Part shown: positions 6,754 through 13,895 of the stretch, one piece after another
How positions within the stretch are numbered: the first letter of the stretch is position 1
Layout: the number at the start of each line of letters is the position of its first letter
Source: Thiobacillus denitrificans
GTDB taxonomy: Bacteria > Pseudomonadota > Gammaproteobacteria > Burkholderiales > Thiobacillaceae
Length of the DNA: 14,411 nucleotides
NCBI GenBank assembly: GCA_002424845.1
Contig: DILD01000009.1
Span: forward strand, 1-14,411
Reading direction: 5' to 3'
Position numbers and translations under genes: made by a program
Notes under the pieces: generated by a model
Told to the model about the DNA's origin: nothing
Database searches by the model: none
Seen by the model: only the letters and a program-made list of their open reading frames with translations

Positions 6754-8403
6754 TTGAGGTCGAAGCTGGTTTTGGCTCGGCAAATATGCCAATGGCTCTT
6801 GCCAGTGAGTATTGTGGGTTTGTGTTGCCTGCTGTATTGGCCTCTTCATAATGCCGGCTGGCGTTTCGATGACGGGCATCACCTGCTATTTGCAAGTCGT
6901 TATAGCCCCTGGCAATACTTCTTTGTTCCCGAAATAGCTCGATTGCAGTCGGGGGCACATTTCACGCCCTTCAATGTTTTGGTTTATGAGCTTTGCCTGA
7001 AGTTTGGGGACGATTTCCCCCAGGCCGGGTACCTATTCCATTTCGGCCTGGTCTTGGCGATCGGAGGATTGGTGTGGCGTTATGTACGGATTTCCTGCGG
7101 AGATAAGGGCGCTGCATGGATCAGTACGCTGCTGTTTGTGACCGGATTTCCCGTCATTGGTGCCACCAATATGCTGATGGTTGGGCACTACCTGATTGGG
7201 GCGGTTTTCTTCTTATTGTTCCTGTTGCGCTATGAAACATACAGTCGCCATCGTCGCGGCCCAGATGTCGTCTTGTGCGTTGTCTATTTCCTCGCCTGCT
7301 TGTCCAAGGAAATCTATGTCGTAGCGCCGGCGGTGATATTGCTGGATCGCCGTCCTGCTTCTCGAATTTTTCATGTCATCGCCTTAGGGGCGACGCTTGT
7401 CGTTTTCTGGCTTGTTCGTTCTCTCGTCCTGCATCGGCTTGTTGGGAGTTACGACAATCAGTTGGGTGGGGATCAATGGGGAGAGTCGGTTTGGCAACTG
7501 CTTTCCGGAGGCCTTGGCTATTTCCTTGCGTTTCCGGTCGGTTACGCATTGGCTGTAATGATTGGGATCGTTGGGTTGCTCGCCAGCGTCAACATGTGGC
7601 GGCAAAGGGGATGGTTGGGAGGGTCAAGCGCTGTCGTATTGTTTTTTCTGGCCTGCCTGGGACCATTATTGCCGGTGGCGGGCGCCATGGATCCTGGCAA
7701 TTATTCTGGTGTTAGATGGTTGTTTTTCCCCTGGCTGGCGTTTTCCCTTATTGCCGGTAGCGTGGCCATCCGCAGCCCCAATACGTTGGGCCTGGGGCGG
7801 CTTGTGGTAACGGCCTGTGCGGCGATCTCACTGTGCTACAGCATCGGCTATGGATATAGCTCTGGGTTCGCCCGCGAAAGTCAGCGGTTTGACGTTTTGT
7901 CCCGTTACGTTTTCGATCGCGATGCATGTCATTTGGTCGATAGCCAAGGTTTGTCCAGTTGGATTGCTGACCTTGCTCGAGCGGGCAATATTTCCCGTTC
8001 TGACTGGATGGTTGCGCCGGAGCCTGTGCTCCATGCACTGGCGCTGAAGGGGACGCCAATTTGTCGCCATGAAGAGGGAAGCCTACGTTTTGCCGGTATT
8101 GTGAATCCGGACAGGGTTCACAAGGACCTGCAGAGCAGTTTGAGTCTTGCCATCGTCTACACGGGAACCCATGCAACCATTCAGTTTCAGTCCGCGCTAA
8201 AGGGACGTCTTGCCTTTTACAAACCCGGTCAATATCTCCTTTACCTGGCGCCGAATGTGAGTTATCCGCTGCCGAACCCGGAGCGGTTCAATCATTTTCA
8301 GCCGGTTGTGATCGGGGAGGACGGCGTTACTGTCATTGTTGGCCCTCTAATTGATTTTTCACCATTGGTCCCGGGGACGTGGCGTTGGGAGCGTCGTGTT
8401 TAA
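6754..8403 (+). CDS. Polytopic membrane protein, probable GT-C fold glycosyltransferase
   Basis: A 549-residue protein with about ten transmembrane helices in residues 12-365 and a soluble C-terminal part of about 185 residues. After helix 1 the first loop carries WRFDDGHHLLF (D39, D40), then HFTPFNVLVYEL (69-80), a pattern like the acidic loop and RPL motif of PMT/TMTC-type GT-C enzymes that use polyprenyl-linked sugars on the periplasmic side. LSKEIYVVAP (183-192) also resembles this group. The assignment is by architecture, not by a known family. The start is uncertain: TTG 6754, two bases after the SGNH gene stop, has no clear ribosome site; TTG 6772 has GAGGT (6756-6760) upstream. No in-frame ATG occurs before residue 140. 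Tight spacing implies co-translation with the SGNH/DUF4214 protein, which may be its substrate or partner. Confidence 0.65.
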   Translation: MRSKLVLARQICQWLLPVSIVGLCCLLYWPLHNAGWRFDDGHHLLFASRYSPWQYFFVPEIARLQSGAHFTPFNVLVYELCLKFGDDFPQAGYLFHFGLVLAIGGLVWRYVRISCGDKGAAWISTLLFVTGFPVIGATNMLMVGHYLIGAVFFLLFLLRYETYSRHRRGPDVVLCVVYFLACLSKEIYVVAPAVILLDRRPASRIFHVIALGATLVVFWLVRSLVLHRLVGSYDNQLGGDQWGESVWQLLSGGLGYFLAFPVGYALAVMIGIVGLLASVNMWRQRGWLGGSSAVVLFFLACLGPLLPVAGAMDPGNYSGVRWLFFPWLAFSLIAGSVAIRSPNTLGLGRLVVTACAAISLCYSIGYGYSSGFARESQRFDVLSRYVFDRDACHLVDSQGLSSWIADLARAGNISRSDWMVAPEPVLHALALKGTPICRHEEGSLRFAGIVNPDRVHKDLQSSLSLAIVYTGTHATIQFQSALKGRLAFYKPGQYLLYLAPNVSYPLPNPERFNHFQPVVIGEDGVTVIVGPLIDFSPLVPGTWRWERRV

Positions 8404-8432
8404 GTAATGCAGGGCGGAATCAATAATCAAGT

Positions 8433-8458
8433 GCAACACCCATCCGTTAAGGTGTTGC
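8433..8458 (+). terminator. Hairpin after the glycosyltransferase-like gene
   Basis: GCAACACC (8433-8440) and GGTGTTGC (8451-8458) form a perfect 8-bp stem with a 10-base loop, 30 bases after the stop codon. There is no strong T-tract after it on the + strand, so it may be a transcript-end structure or a Rho-independent terminator of low efficiency. The rest of 8404-8536 shows nothing convincing. Confidence 0.4.
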
Positions 8459-8536
8459 CATGGGAATTCTCTACGAACGCACAACAAGCTGGATCAGCGC
8501 CAGCATGCAAGTCGGCCCCAAAGAGTGTAGGCAGGT

Positions 8537-8818
8537 TTAAGCCGCTTCCAGCTCAACATGGACGCGCCTGCCAAGAGCCGCTGCGATGTTCACCAAGGCA
8601 TCAAGGGAAAACCGCGATACACGCCCGCGCAACAGGTCGTTGATGCGCGGCTGAGTGACACCGCAACGGAGCGCGGCGTCAGCTTGCTTCCAGCCGTTGG
8701 TCTTGACGATGGCGGCAATCTGCTGCATCAGTTCGGCGCGCGCCTGAAGGTTAGCGGCTTGTTCTGGCGTGTCGGCAATCGCGTCCCACACACTGCTAAA
8801 AGTCTCGGGCTTGGTCAT
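8537..8818 (-). CDS. XRE-family antitoxin, HigA-like
   Basis: A 93-residue DNA-binding protein with an XRE helix-turn-helix at about residues 44-66 (WKQADAALRCGVTQPRINDL), followed by a short helix and ending RRVHVELEAA. This matches the small antitoxins that accompany phage-derived Gp49-like/HigB toxins. It is the second gene of a minus-strand pair: its ATG overlaps the toxin stop in an ATGA junction, and GAGAGGTG just upstream, inside the toxin gene, is a good ribosome site. The protein should bind and neutralise the toxin and repress the pair's promoter (family knowledge). The pairing, order (toxin first) and sizes make the assignment firm; no symbol is given because several equivalent names are in use. 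Confidence 0.88.
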   Translation of the reverse strand: MTKPETFSSVWDAIADTPEQAANLQARAELMQQIAAIVKTNGWKQADAALRCGVTQPRINDLLRGRVSRFSLDALVNIAAALGRRVHVELEAA

Positions 8819-9141
8819 TGGGCACCTCTCATCAGTTCGGTGAATCGCTTTTTGGCAAGCGCTACGTCACGTCTTGACGTAGCTTGAGCCTTCTTCTGGA
8901 AAGCGTGTAGCACATAAACCGTATCTGCTAACTTTGCCGTGTAAATTACCCGATAGATTCCCGAGTCGTCCCGCACGCGAACCTCCTCAACACCGTTACC
9001 AATGGAGGGCATCGGCTTAAAGTCGTCTGGCTGCTCACCACGCTGAACCTTGTCCAGTTGGTAGCCCGCATCGTGCCTGGCATCCTCTGGAAACTCCCGT
9101 AGGCATTTGAGCGAATCTCCAAGGAATCGTAGCAACTTCAT
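8815..9141 (-). CDS. RelE/HigB-like mRNA interferase toxin (phage Gp49-like family)
   Basis: A 108-residue toxin of the Gp49-like group of the RelE/ParE superfamily (PF05973 type). The diagnostic part is VRVRDDSGIYRVIYTAK followed by VYVLHAFQKKAQATSRRDV and LAKKRF (residues 55-100). Such proteins cleave mRNA in the translating ribosome and are held inactive by the antitoxin encoded directly downstream, with 4 bases of overlap. The ATG at 9141-9139 has no ribosome site; instead a promoter-like TTGTAC-17-TATATT ends 6-7 bases before it (separate entry), suggesting a leaderless mRNA. The toxin has no frameshift and full family length, so it should be active. Confidence 0.88.
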   Translation of the reverse strand: MKLLRFLGDSLKCLREFPEDARHDAGYQLDKVQRGEQPDDFKPMPSIGNGVEEVRVRDDSGIYRVIYTAKLADTVYVLHAFQKKAQATSRRDVALAKKRFTELMRGAQ

Positions 9142-9147
9142 TGGCTG

Positions 9148-9176
9148 AATATACTTGTTTTGATATAAACGTACAA
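9148..9176 (-). promoter_or_regulatory. Candidate sigma-70 promoter of the toxin-antitoxin operon
   Basis: On the minus strand TTGTAC (9176-9171) and TATATT (9153-9148) are separated by exactly 17 bases. The -10 differs from consensus at one position; the -35 matches only in TTG. Short inverted arms CTTGT and ACAAG flank the spacer (CTTGT begins one base upstream of the -35; ACAAG lies just before the -10), a possible antitoxin operator. The -10 ends 6 bases before the toxin ATG. Confidence 0.5.
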
Positions 9177-9296
9177 GCCCGACTCACCACTAGTCGGAAT
9201 GCGGCTTTCCGTGGAACCGGAAAACCACGCCCACGATTGATGGTGCCGTGGGCGGTCAGCCACAGTGGATAGACGGGCGGCGCCATGCAAATTCGC

Positions 9297-9302
9297 TACA
9301 AT
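9297..9302 (+). promoter_or_regulatory. Candidate -10 box of the wbpO-wbpP operon
   Basis: GCTACAAT, with TACAAT at 9297-9302, is a typical -10 sequence in this kind of genome and lies 42 bases before the ATG of the dehydrogenase gene. No good -35 is seen at 16-18 bases upstream, so the promoter may be weak or activator-dependent. Confidence 0.35.
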
Positions 9303-9344
9303 CCGGGCGACAGCAGAATAAATTATCCAAAAGGAAATCCAGGC

Positions 9345-10625
9345 ATGAGCGTTGTTGCAGTTGTCGGGCTGGGCTATGTCGGCCTGCCGTTGGCGGTGGA
9401 GTTCGGCAAGAAAATGCCGACCATCGGCTATGACCTGTCGGTCGAGAAAATCGAGCATTACCGGCGCTTCTGCGACCCCACCGGCGAGGTGTCGGCGCAT
9501 GACCTCCAGGCGGCCACGCAGCTGACCGTGACCACCGACCCCGCCGATCTGGCGCAGGCCGATTTCATCATCGTCGCCGTGCCGACCCCGGTCGACGCGG
9601 CGCATATCCCGGATTTTTCGCCGCTGGTGGGCTCCTCGACCACGGTCGGAAAGTTCATGAAAAAAGGCGCGATCGTGGTGTACGAATCCACGGTCTATCC
9701 CGGCGCCACCGAAGAAGTCTGCATCCCGATCCTGGAAAAACAGTCCGGCATGACATGGCGGCAGGACTTCCACGTCGGCTACTCGCCCGAGCGCGTCAAT
9801 CCCGGCGACAAGGAACGCACCATCACCAGGATCGTTAAAGTGGTGTCGGGCGACGATGCCGCTACCCTGGACAAGGTGGCCGATTTGTACAGCAGCGTGA
9901 TCACGGCCGGCGTGCATCGCGCCAGCTCCATCAAGGTGGCCGAGGCCGCCAAGGTGATCGAGAATACCCAGCGCGATCTCAACATCGCCCTGATGAACGA
10001 GCTCGCCCTGATCTTTCACCGGCTCGGCATCGACACCCTGGAAGTCCTGAAAGCCGCCGGCACCAAGTGGAATTTCCTGCCCTTCCGTCCCGGCCTGGTC
10101 GGGGGGCACTGCATCGGCGTCGACCCCTACTACCTGACCCACAAGGCCGACATGCTCGGCTATCACCCGCAGGTGATCCTCGCCGGCCGCCGCATCAACG
10201 ATGGCATGGGCGCCTACGTGGCGCAGGAAACGGTGAAGAACATGATCGCCAACGGCGTGCAGGTGAAGGGCGCCAGGGTCAACGTGCTGGGCCTTACCTT
10301 CAAGGAAAACTGCCCGGATTTGCGCAACTCCAAAGTGGTCGATGTCATTCGCGAGCTGCAGTCCTTCGGTTGCGAGGTCTGTGTCCACGATCCGCTCGGC
10401 GAATCGAGGGAGGCCGAGCATGAATACGGTATCCGCCTCACCGCCTGGGAGGATTTGCCCGGGTGCGAGGCCATCGTGGCCGCCGTCTCGCACACGGCGT
10501 ATCTGGAAAAACCCTTTGCCGAACTGACCGCCACCCTGAAAAAAGGCGGGACATTCACCGACGTCAAGTCGGCCTATGATCCGGCAGCCGTCGAGGCAGC
10601 GGGCTTTACGCTGTGGAGGCTGTGA
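9345..10625 (+). CDS. wbpO: UDP-N-acetylhexosamine 6-dehydrogenase, WbpO/TviB-like
   Basis: A 426-residue NAD-dependent nucleotide-sugar dehydrogenase that oxidises C6 of UDP-GalNAc or UDP-GlcNAc to the uronic acid, for surface polysaccharide synthesis. Visible motifs are the Rossmann loop GLGYVGLP (8-15), VAVPTPVD (78-84), [12 protein letters not shown] (113-124), [10 protein letters not shown] (146-155), the helix [19 protein letters not shown] (202-220), and the catalytic Cys256 in [16 protein letters not shown]; the C-terminal part has [15 protein letters not shown] (316-330). The [11 protein letters not shown] and [16 protein letters not shown] forms are those of the WbpO/TviB/VipA group rather than UDP-glucose dehydrogenase. 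The start is ATG 9345 with AAGGAAA at 9330-9336; a longer frame from 9285 overlaps the probable promoter. The next gene, a 4-epimerase, overlaps its stop by one base. Exact substrate (GalNAc or GlcNAc) is inferred from this pairing. Confidence 0.9.
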   Translation: MSVVAVVGLGYVGLPLAVEFGKKMPTIGYDLSVEKIEHYRRFCDPTGEVSAHDLQAATQLTVTTDPADLAQADFIIVAVPTPVDAAHIPDFSPLVGSSTTVGKFMKKGAIVVYESTVYPGATEEVCIPILEKQSGMTWRQDFHVGYSPERVNPGDKERTITRIVKVVSGDDAATLDKVADLYSSVITAGVHRASSIKVAEAAKVIENTQRDLNIALMNELALIFHRLGIDTLEVLKAAGTKWNFLPFRPGLVGGHCIGVDPYYLTHKADMLGYHPQVILAGRRINDGMGAYVAQETVKNMIANGVQVKGARVNVLGLTFKENCPDLRNSKVVDVIRELQSFGCEVCVHDPLGESREAEHEYGIRLTAWEDLPGCEAIVAAVSHTAYLEKPFAELTATLKKGGTFTDVKSAYDPAAVEAAGFTLWRL

Positions 10626-11653
10626 TGACCGCGTTTGAAACGCTGAAAACGCAGCTTCGCGCCGAGCCGAAAACCTGGCTGGTCACCGGCGCCGCCGGTT
10701 TCATCGGCAGCAATCTGGTCGAAGCCCTGTTGCTGCTCGACCAGCGCGTGGTCGGGCTCGACAACTTTGCCACCGGCCACGAAAAGAATCTGGCCCAGGT
10801 GCAGGCCGGTGTCGGCCCCGGGCGCTGGGCCCACTTCACGTTCCGGCGCGGCGACATTCGCGAACTCGCGGATTGCCATGCCGCCTGCAAGGGGGTTGAT
10901 TACGTGCTGCACCAGGCCGCGCTCGGCTCGGTGCCGCGTTCGCTGGAAGACCCGCTGACCACTCATGCCGCCAACAACACCGGCTTCATCAACATGCTGG
11001 TGGCGGCGCGCGACGCCGGGGTGAAGCGTTTCGTCTACGCGGCGTCCTCTTCCACCTACGGCGACCACCCGGGCCTGCCCAAGGTCGAGGACGTCATCGG
11101 CAAGCCGCTGTCGCCCTATGCGGTGACCAAGCTGGTGAACGAGCTGTATGCCGACGTGTTCGGCCGCTGCTACGGCATGGAATCGATCGGCCTCAGGTAC
11201 TTCAACATCTTCGGCCGCCGCCAGGACCCCAACGGTGCCTACGCGGCCGTGGTGCCGAAATGGGTGGCCAGCATGATCCACAACGAGCCGGTGTACATCA
11301 ACGGCGACGGCGAAACCAGCCGCGACTTCTGCTACATCGACAATGTCATCCAGGCCAACCTGCTCGCCGCCACCAGCCAGCATGCGGAGGCCGCGAACCA
11401 GGTCTACAACGTCGCGGTCGGCGACCGCACCACGCTCAACCAGCTGTTCGAGGCGATTCGTTCGCTGCTGGCGCCGAAGTATCCCCATCTGGCCGATTTC
11501 AAGCCGGTTTACCGCGATTTTCGTGCCGGCGACGTGCGGCATTCGCTGGCCGATATTTCCAAGGCCCGCACGCGCCTGGGCTACACGCCCTCACACCGCA
11601 TCGGCGAGGGGCTGGCCGAGGCGATGGACTGGTATGTGCACGACCTGGGCTGA
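10625..11653 (+). CDS. wbpP: UDP-N-acetylglucosamine 4-epimerase, WbpP/TviC-like
   Basis: A 342-residue extended SDR epimerase, about the length of WbpP. The NAD loop is TGAAGFIGS (21-29); the catalytic set is S141-S143 in [10 protein letters not shown] and Y165/K169 in [28 protein letters not shown] (191-211) and [14 protein letters not shown] (228-241) are characteristic of the UDP-GlcNAc/GalNAc 4-epimerases WbpP, TviC and WbgU. It interconverts UDP-GlcNAc and UDP-GalNAc in the cytoplasm, so with the preceding 6-dehydrogenase it gives UDP-GalNAcA. ATG 10625 overlaps the dehydrogenase TGA in a TGATG junction, with GGAGG at 10615-10619 as its ribosome site; GTG 10613 is an unneeded earlier start. 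Confidence 0.92.
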   Translation: MTAFETLKTQLRAEPKTWLVTGAAGFIGSNLVEALLLLDQRVVGLDNFATGHEKNLAQVQAGVGPGRWAHFTFRRGDIRELADCHAACKGVDYVLHQAALGSVPRSLEDPLTTHAANNTGFINMLVAARDAGVKRFVYAASSSTYGDHPGLPKVEDVIGKPLSPYAVTKLVNELYADVFGRCYGMESIGLRYFNIFGRRQDPNGAYAAVVPKWVASMIHNEPVYINGDGETSRDFCYIDNVIQANLLAATSQHAEAANQVYNVAVGDRTTLNQLFEAIRSLLAPKYPHLADFKPVYRDFRAGDVRHSLADISKARTRLGYTPSHRIGEGLAEAMDWYVHDLG

Positions 11654-11686
11654 GCCAGGTACGCTTGATTCATTGTGGAGCATCCC

Positions 11687-12139
11687 ATGAAACACCTGTT
11701 TTTATCCGGGTTCGCCGTGTTGCTGCTGAGCAGTGGCGCCCTGGCGGACAACATCACCTACCGTGCGGACATTCGCCCGCTATGGGAAAAGCAGTGCATG
11801 GCCTGTCATGGCGAGTCCTCGCCTTCTCTCGCCAACTTCGACGACAGAAAGGACGAGTACAAGAAGCTGCAGCGCGGTCCGCGCATGGACAGCCATGCCA
11901 GCCTGACGAGCTTCGTCGGCTGGCCGGACAGCGGCGCGCTGATGCGCCGGCTGGACGACGGGACGCATACCCGGGATGGCAAGCCGGGCAATATGTACGT
12001 CTACCTGGGCGCCAGCGAAGCCGAGCGGCAAAAGAACCTGGCGCTGTTCAAGGCATGGGTCGGTGAGGGCGGCTGGGTGCTGAAACGATTCAAGGATCTC
12101 ACGCGGGAAGAGCTTGGCAGGATGCGGGTCGAGGAATAA
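11687..12139 (+). CDS. Exported mono-haem cytochrome c-like protein
   Basis: A 150-residue protein with a clear signal peptide (MKHLFLSGFAVLLLSSGALA, cleavage before DN) and one CMACH haem motif close to the mature N-terminus (C37, C40, H41), within YRADIRPLWEKQCMACHGE. This is the usual opening of a class I cytochrome c domain of the kind found in Planctomycete-type and proteobacterial small electron carriers; a methionine in PGNMYVYLG (around 103) is a candidate axial ligand. It differs from the c556-like cytochrome on the left, whose CxxCH is at the C-terminus. GTGGAG (11675-11680) serves the ATG at 11687. It follows wbpP by 33 bases with the same direction, but a role linked to the sugar genes is not apparent. 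Confidence 0.82.
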   Translation: MKHLFLSGFAVLLLSSGALADNITYRADIRPLWEKQCMACHGESSPSLANFDDRKDEYKKLQRGPRMDSHASLTSFVGWPDSGALMRRLDDGTHTRDGKPGNMYVYLGASEAERQKNLALFKAWVGEGGWVLKRFKDLTREELGRMRVEE

Positions 12140-12162
12140 GCCGCGATCGCAGCCGTGGGTTC

Positions 12163-12184
12163 GGCGGGCGCACAACCTCCCGCC
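12163..12184 (+). terminator. GC-rich hairpin between the cytochrome gene and dacB
   Basis: GGCGGG (12163-12168) and CCCGCC (12179-12184) pair around a 10-base loop, 23 bases after the cytochrome stop. There is no T-tract, so intrinsic termination is uncertain. Confidence 0.3.
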
Positions 12185-12194
12185 CGGAATTCGG

Positions 12195-12200
12195 CATAAT
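12195..12200 (+). promoter_or_regulatory. Candidate -10 box of dacB directly before its start codon
   Basis: GGCATAATG contains CATAAT (12195-12200), a one-mismatch -10. It ends 6 bases before the dacB ATG, so transcription would begin at or next to the start codon. No clear -35 is visible 16-18 bases upstream. Confidence 0.4.
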
Positions 12201-12206
12201 GACGCG

Positions 12207-13637
12207 ATGCCGTCTGCCAAAATCAAGATACGTTTCCTGGCCGGCCTGCTGCTAGCGGGCCTGGCGCTTGCGGCCCGCGCGGTCGATCTCCCTCCCGCTT
12301 TTACCGTAGCGCTGACGCAGGCCGGCATTCCGCTCGATCATGTGGCGCTGGTGGTGCAGCCGCTCGATGCAGCGGCGCCGCTGCTCAGCCACAACGCCGA
12401 CGCGGCGCTCAACCCGGCATCGGTGATGAAGCTGGTGACCAGTTTTGCCGCGCTCCATCAGCTTGGCCCCGGTTACGTGTGGACAACCGATGTCTGGGCC
12501 GACGGCCCGATCGCGGAGGGCGTGCTGAACGGCAACCTCGTCATCAAGGGTTACGGCGATCCCACCCTGACGCTGGAGCGGATGTGGCTGCTGCAGCGCG
12601 AATTGCGCGCGCGCGGAATCCGCCATATCCGCGGCAGGCTGGTGCTTGATTCCAGTTATTTCAACGTGCCGGCAATCGATCCGGGCGCCTTCGACGACGA
12701 ACCTCTGGCCTTGTACAACGCCGTGCCGGGCGCGCTGGTGGCCAATTTCAATGCCATGACGCTGCGCCTGAGGCCCGATGCCGACCGGGTCCTGATCGTG
12801 CCCGACATCGCCCTGCCCGGGGTGGCCCTGACTTCGCATCTGGTGTTGAACGAGGATGCCGGCTGCAATGGCTGGCGAAGTGCGGTGAAGCCGACCTTTG
12901 CCGGACCCACGCAGGTTGAGTTGAGCGTGACCGGGCGCTATGCGCGTGGATGCGGCGAGCAGGCCATGATGCTGAGTCTGTTCGAGCCGGCAGCCACCTT
13001 CGATTTCATTTTTCGCGGGCTGTGGGCGGAATCGGGCGGCACCTTGGACGGGGCGACGGTCGCGGGTGCGGCGCCGAAAGCCGAGCCGCTGCTGCGGTTC
13101 GCGTCGGAACCCCTGACCGGCGCACTCAACCGGCTGAACAAATATTCCAACAACCTGATGACGCGCAATCTTTTTCTGACCCTGGGTGCGGAAAGGGAGG
13201 GCGCGCCCGCGACACTGGAAAAAGGCGAGCGAACCGTGCGCGAGGTGCTGGCGCACCGTGGCGTGCCTGTGAACAAGCTGGTACTGGAAAACGGCGCGGG
13301 GCTGTCGCGCATCGAGCGCATCAGCGCGGACGCGCTGAACCAGTTGCTGCGCGCGGCCTACAATAGCCCGCTGTTTTCCGAGTTCGAATCGGCGCTGCCC
13401 ATCGTCGCCATCGACGGCACGCTGAAGCGCCGCTTCAACGGCAGTCCGCTGACCGGCAACGCCCACCTGAAAACCGGCACCCTGCGCGATGTCAGCGCGC
13501 TGGCGGGCTATGTCTACACCGTCCAAGGCCGGCGGGTCGCGTTCGTCATGCTGGTTAACCACCCCGGAGCGCGCCGCAGCGAAGCGGCACAGCAGGTTTT
13601 GCTGGAGTGGGTTCAGGCGGGCGGTGGCGCGCCATGA
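12207..13637 (+). CDS. dacB: D-alanyl-D-alanine carboxypeptidase/endopeptidase (PBP4)
   Basis: A 476-residue periplasmic penicillin-binding protein of the DacB (PBP4, S13) type that removes terminal D-Ala and cuts peptide cross-links in peptidoglycan. All three active-site motifs are present: SVMK (S72-K75, in NPASVMKL), SNN (S314-N316, in NKYSNNLM) and KTG (K422-G424, in HLKTGTL). The long insert between SxxK and SxN (about 240 residues) is the hallmark of this family. A signal peptide (RFLAGLLLAGLALAARA) follows MPSAKIKI. The start is ATG 12207; the longer frame from 12114 runs into the previous gene and spoils the signal. There is no ribosome site, but a -10 box sits just upstream. A small membrane ORF overlaps its stop by 4 bases. 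Confidence 0.94.
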   Translation: MPSAKIKIRFLAGLLLAGLALAARAVDLPPAFTVALTQAGIPLDHVALVVQPLDAAAPLLSHNADAALNPASVMKLVTSFAALHQLGPGYVWTTDVWADGPIAEGVLNGNLVIKGYGDPTLTLERMWLLQRELRARGIRHIRGRLVLDSSYFNVPAIDPGAFDDEPLALYNAVPGALVANFNAMTLRLRPDADRVLIVPDIALPGVALTSHLVLNEDAGCNGWRSAVKPTFAGPTQVELSVTGRYARGCGEQAMMLSLFEPAATFDFIFRGLWAESGGTLDGATVAGAAPKAEPLLRFASEPLTGALNRLNKYSNNLMTRNLFLTLGAEREGAPATLEKGERTVREVLAHRGVPVNKLVLENGAGLSRIERISADALNQLLRAAYNSPLFSEFESALPIVAIDGTLKRRFNGSPLTGNAHLKTGTLRDVSALAGYVYTVQGRRVAFVMLVNHPGARRSEAAQQVLLEWVQAGGGAP

Positions 13638-13858
13638 ATCCGGCCTGCCGCGTGATGGGTTTGTTCCTGGTGCTGCTGGCATTGTTTCAGTCGCTGCCGG
13701 TGGCGGTGGAGGCCTGGCAGGCGCGGCAGTGGCCGGATGTCCCGTCGGAATGGATCCGGCTGGCGCTGCTGCCGGTGTCGCTGTGGCTGTATCTGCGCTA
13801 TTTCAGCATCCTGGGCTGCCGTCAGTGCGAAAACCGTCATAACGATGACGTCCGATAA
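13634..13858 (+). CDS. Small membrane protein downstream of dacB, unknown function
   Basis: A 74-residue reading frame whose ATG overlaps the dacB stop in an ATGA junction, the classic sign of coupled translation. It has two hydrophobic segments (about residues 7-20 and 43-60) separated by a loop with WQARQWPDVPSEWIRL, and ends with CRQCENRHNDDVR, giving a CxxC pair in a hydrophilic tail. No family is recognised. A ribosome site is weak (GGCGGTGG upstream). The coupling and hydrophobic pattern support a real gene, but the short length leaves doubt. Confidence 0.55.
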   Translation: MNPACRVMGLFLVLLALFQSLPVAVEAWQARQWPDVPSEWIRLALLPVSLWLYLRYFSILGCRQCENRHNDDVR

Positions 13859-13859
13859 G

Positions 13860-13872
13860 CCGCTCCGAGCGG
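13860..13872. terminator. Short hairpin between convergent genes
   Basis: CCGCT and AGCGG pair around CCG in the 37-base gap between the small dacB-linked ORF and the 3' end of pyrR. No T-tract lies on either side, so it is only a weak candidate for bidirectional termination. Confidence 0.25.
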
Positions 13873-13895
13873 GAAGGGCAGCGCGGCCTGGTGGA

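Noticed and set aside
8460..8540. 26-codon frame starting MGILYERTTSW just after the hairpin that follows the GT-C-like gene
   Set aside because: Too short, no ribosome site (the start lies next to the hairpin arm), and it overlaps the antitoxin 3' end.
9138..10493. 451-codon minus-strand frame opposite the dehydrogenase gene
   Set aside because: A shadow of the GC-rich wbpO-like gene with His/Asp/Gly-rich sequence and no recognisable domain.
12252..13682. 476-codon minus-strand frame opposite dacB
   Set aside because: A shadow frame; the plus strand has all three penicillin-binding motifs and normal codon use.
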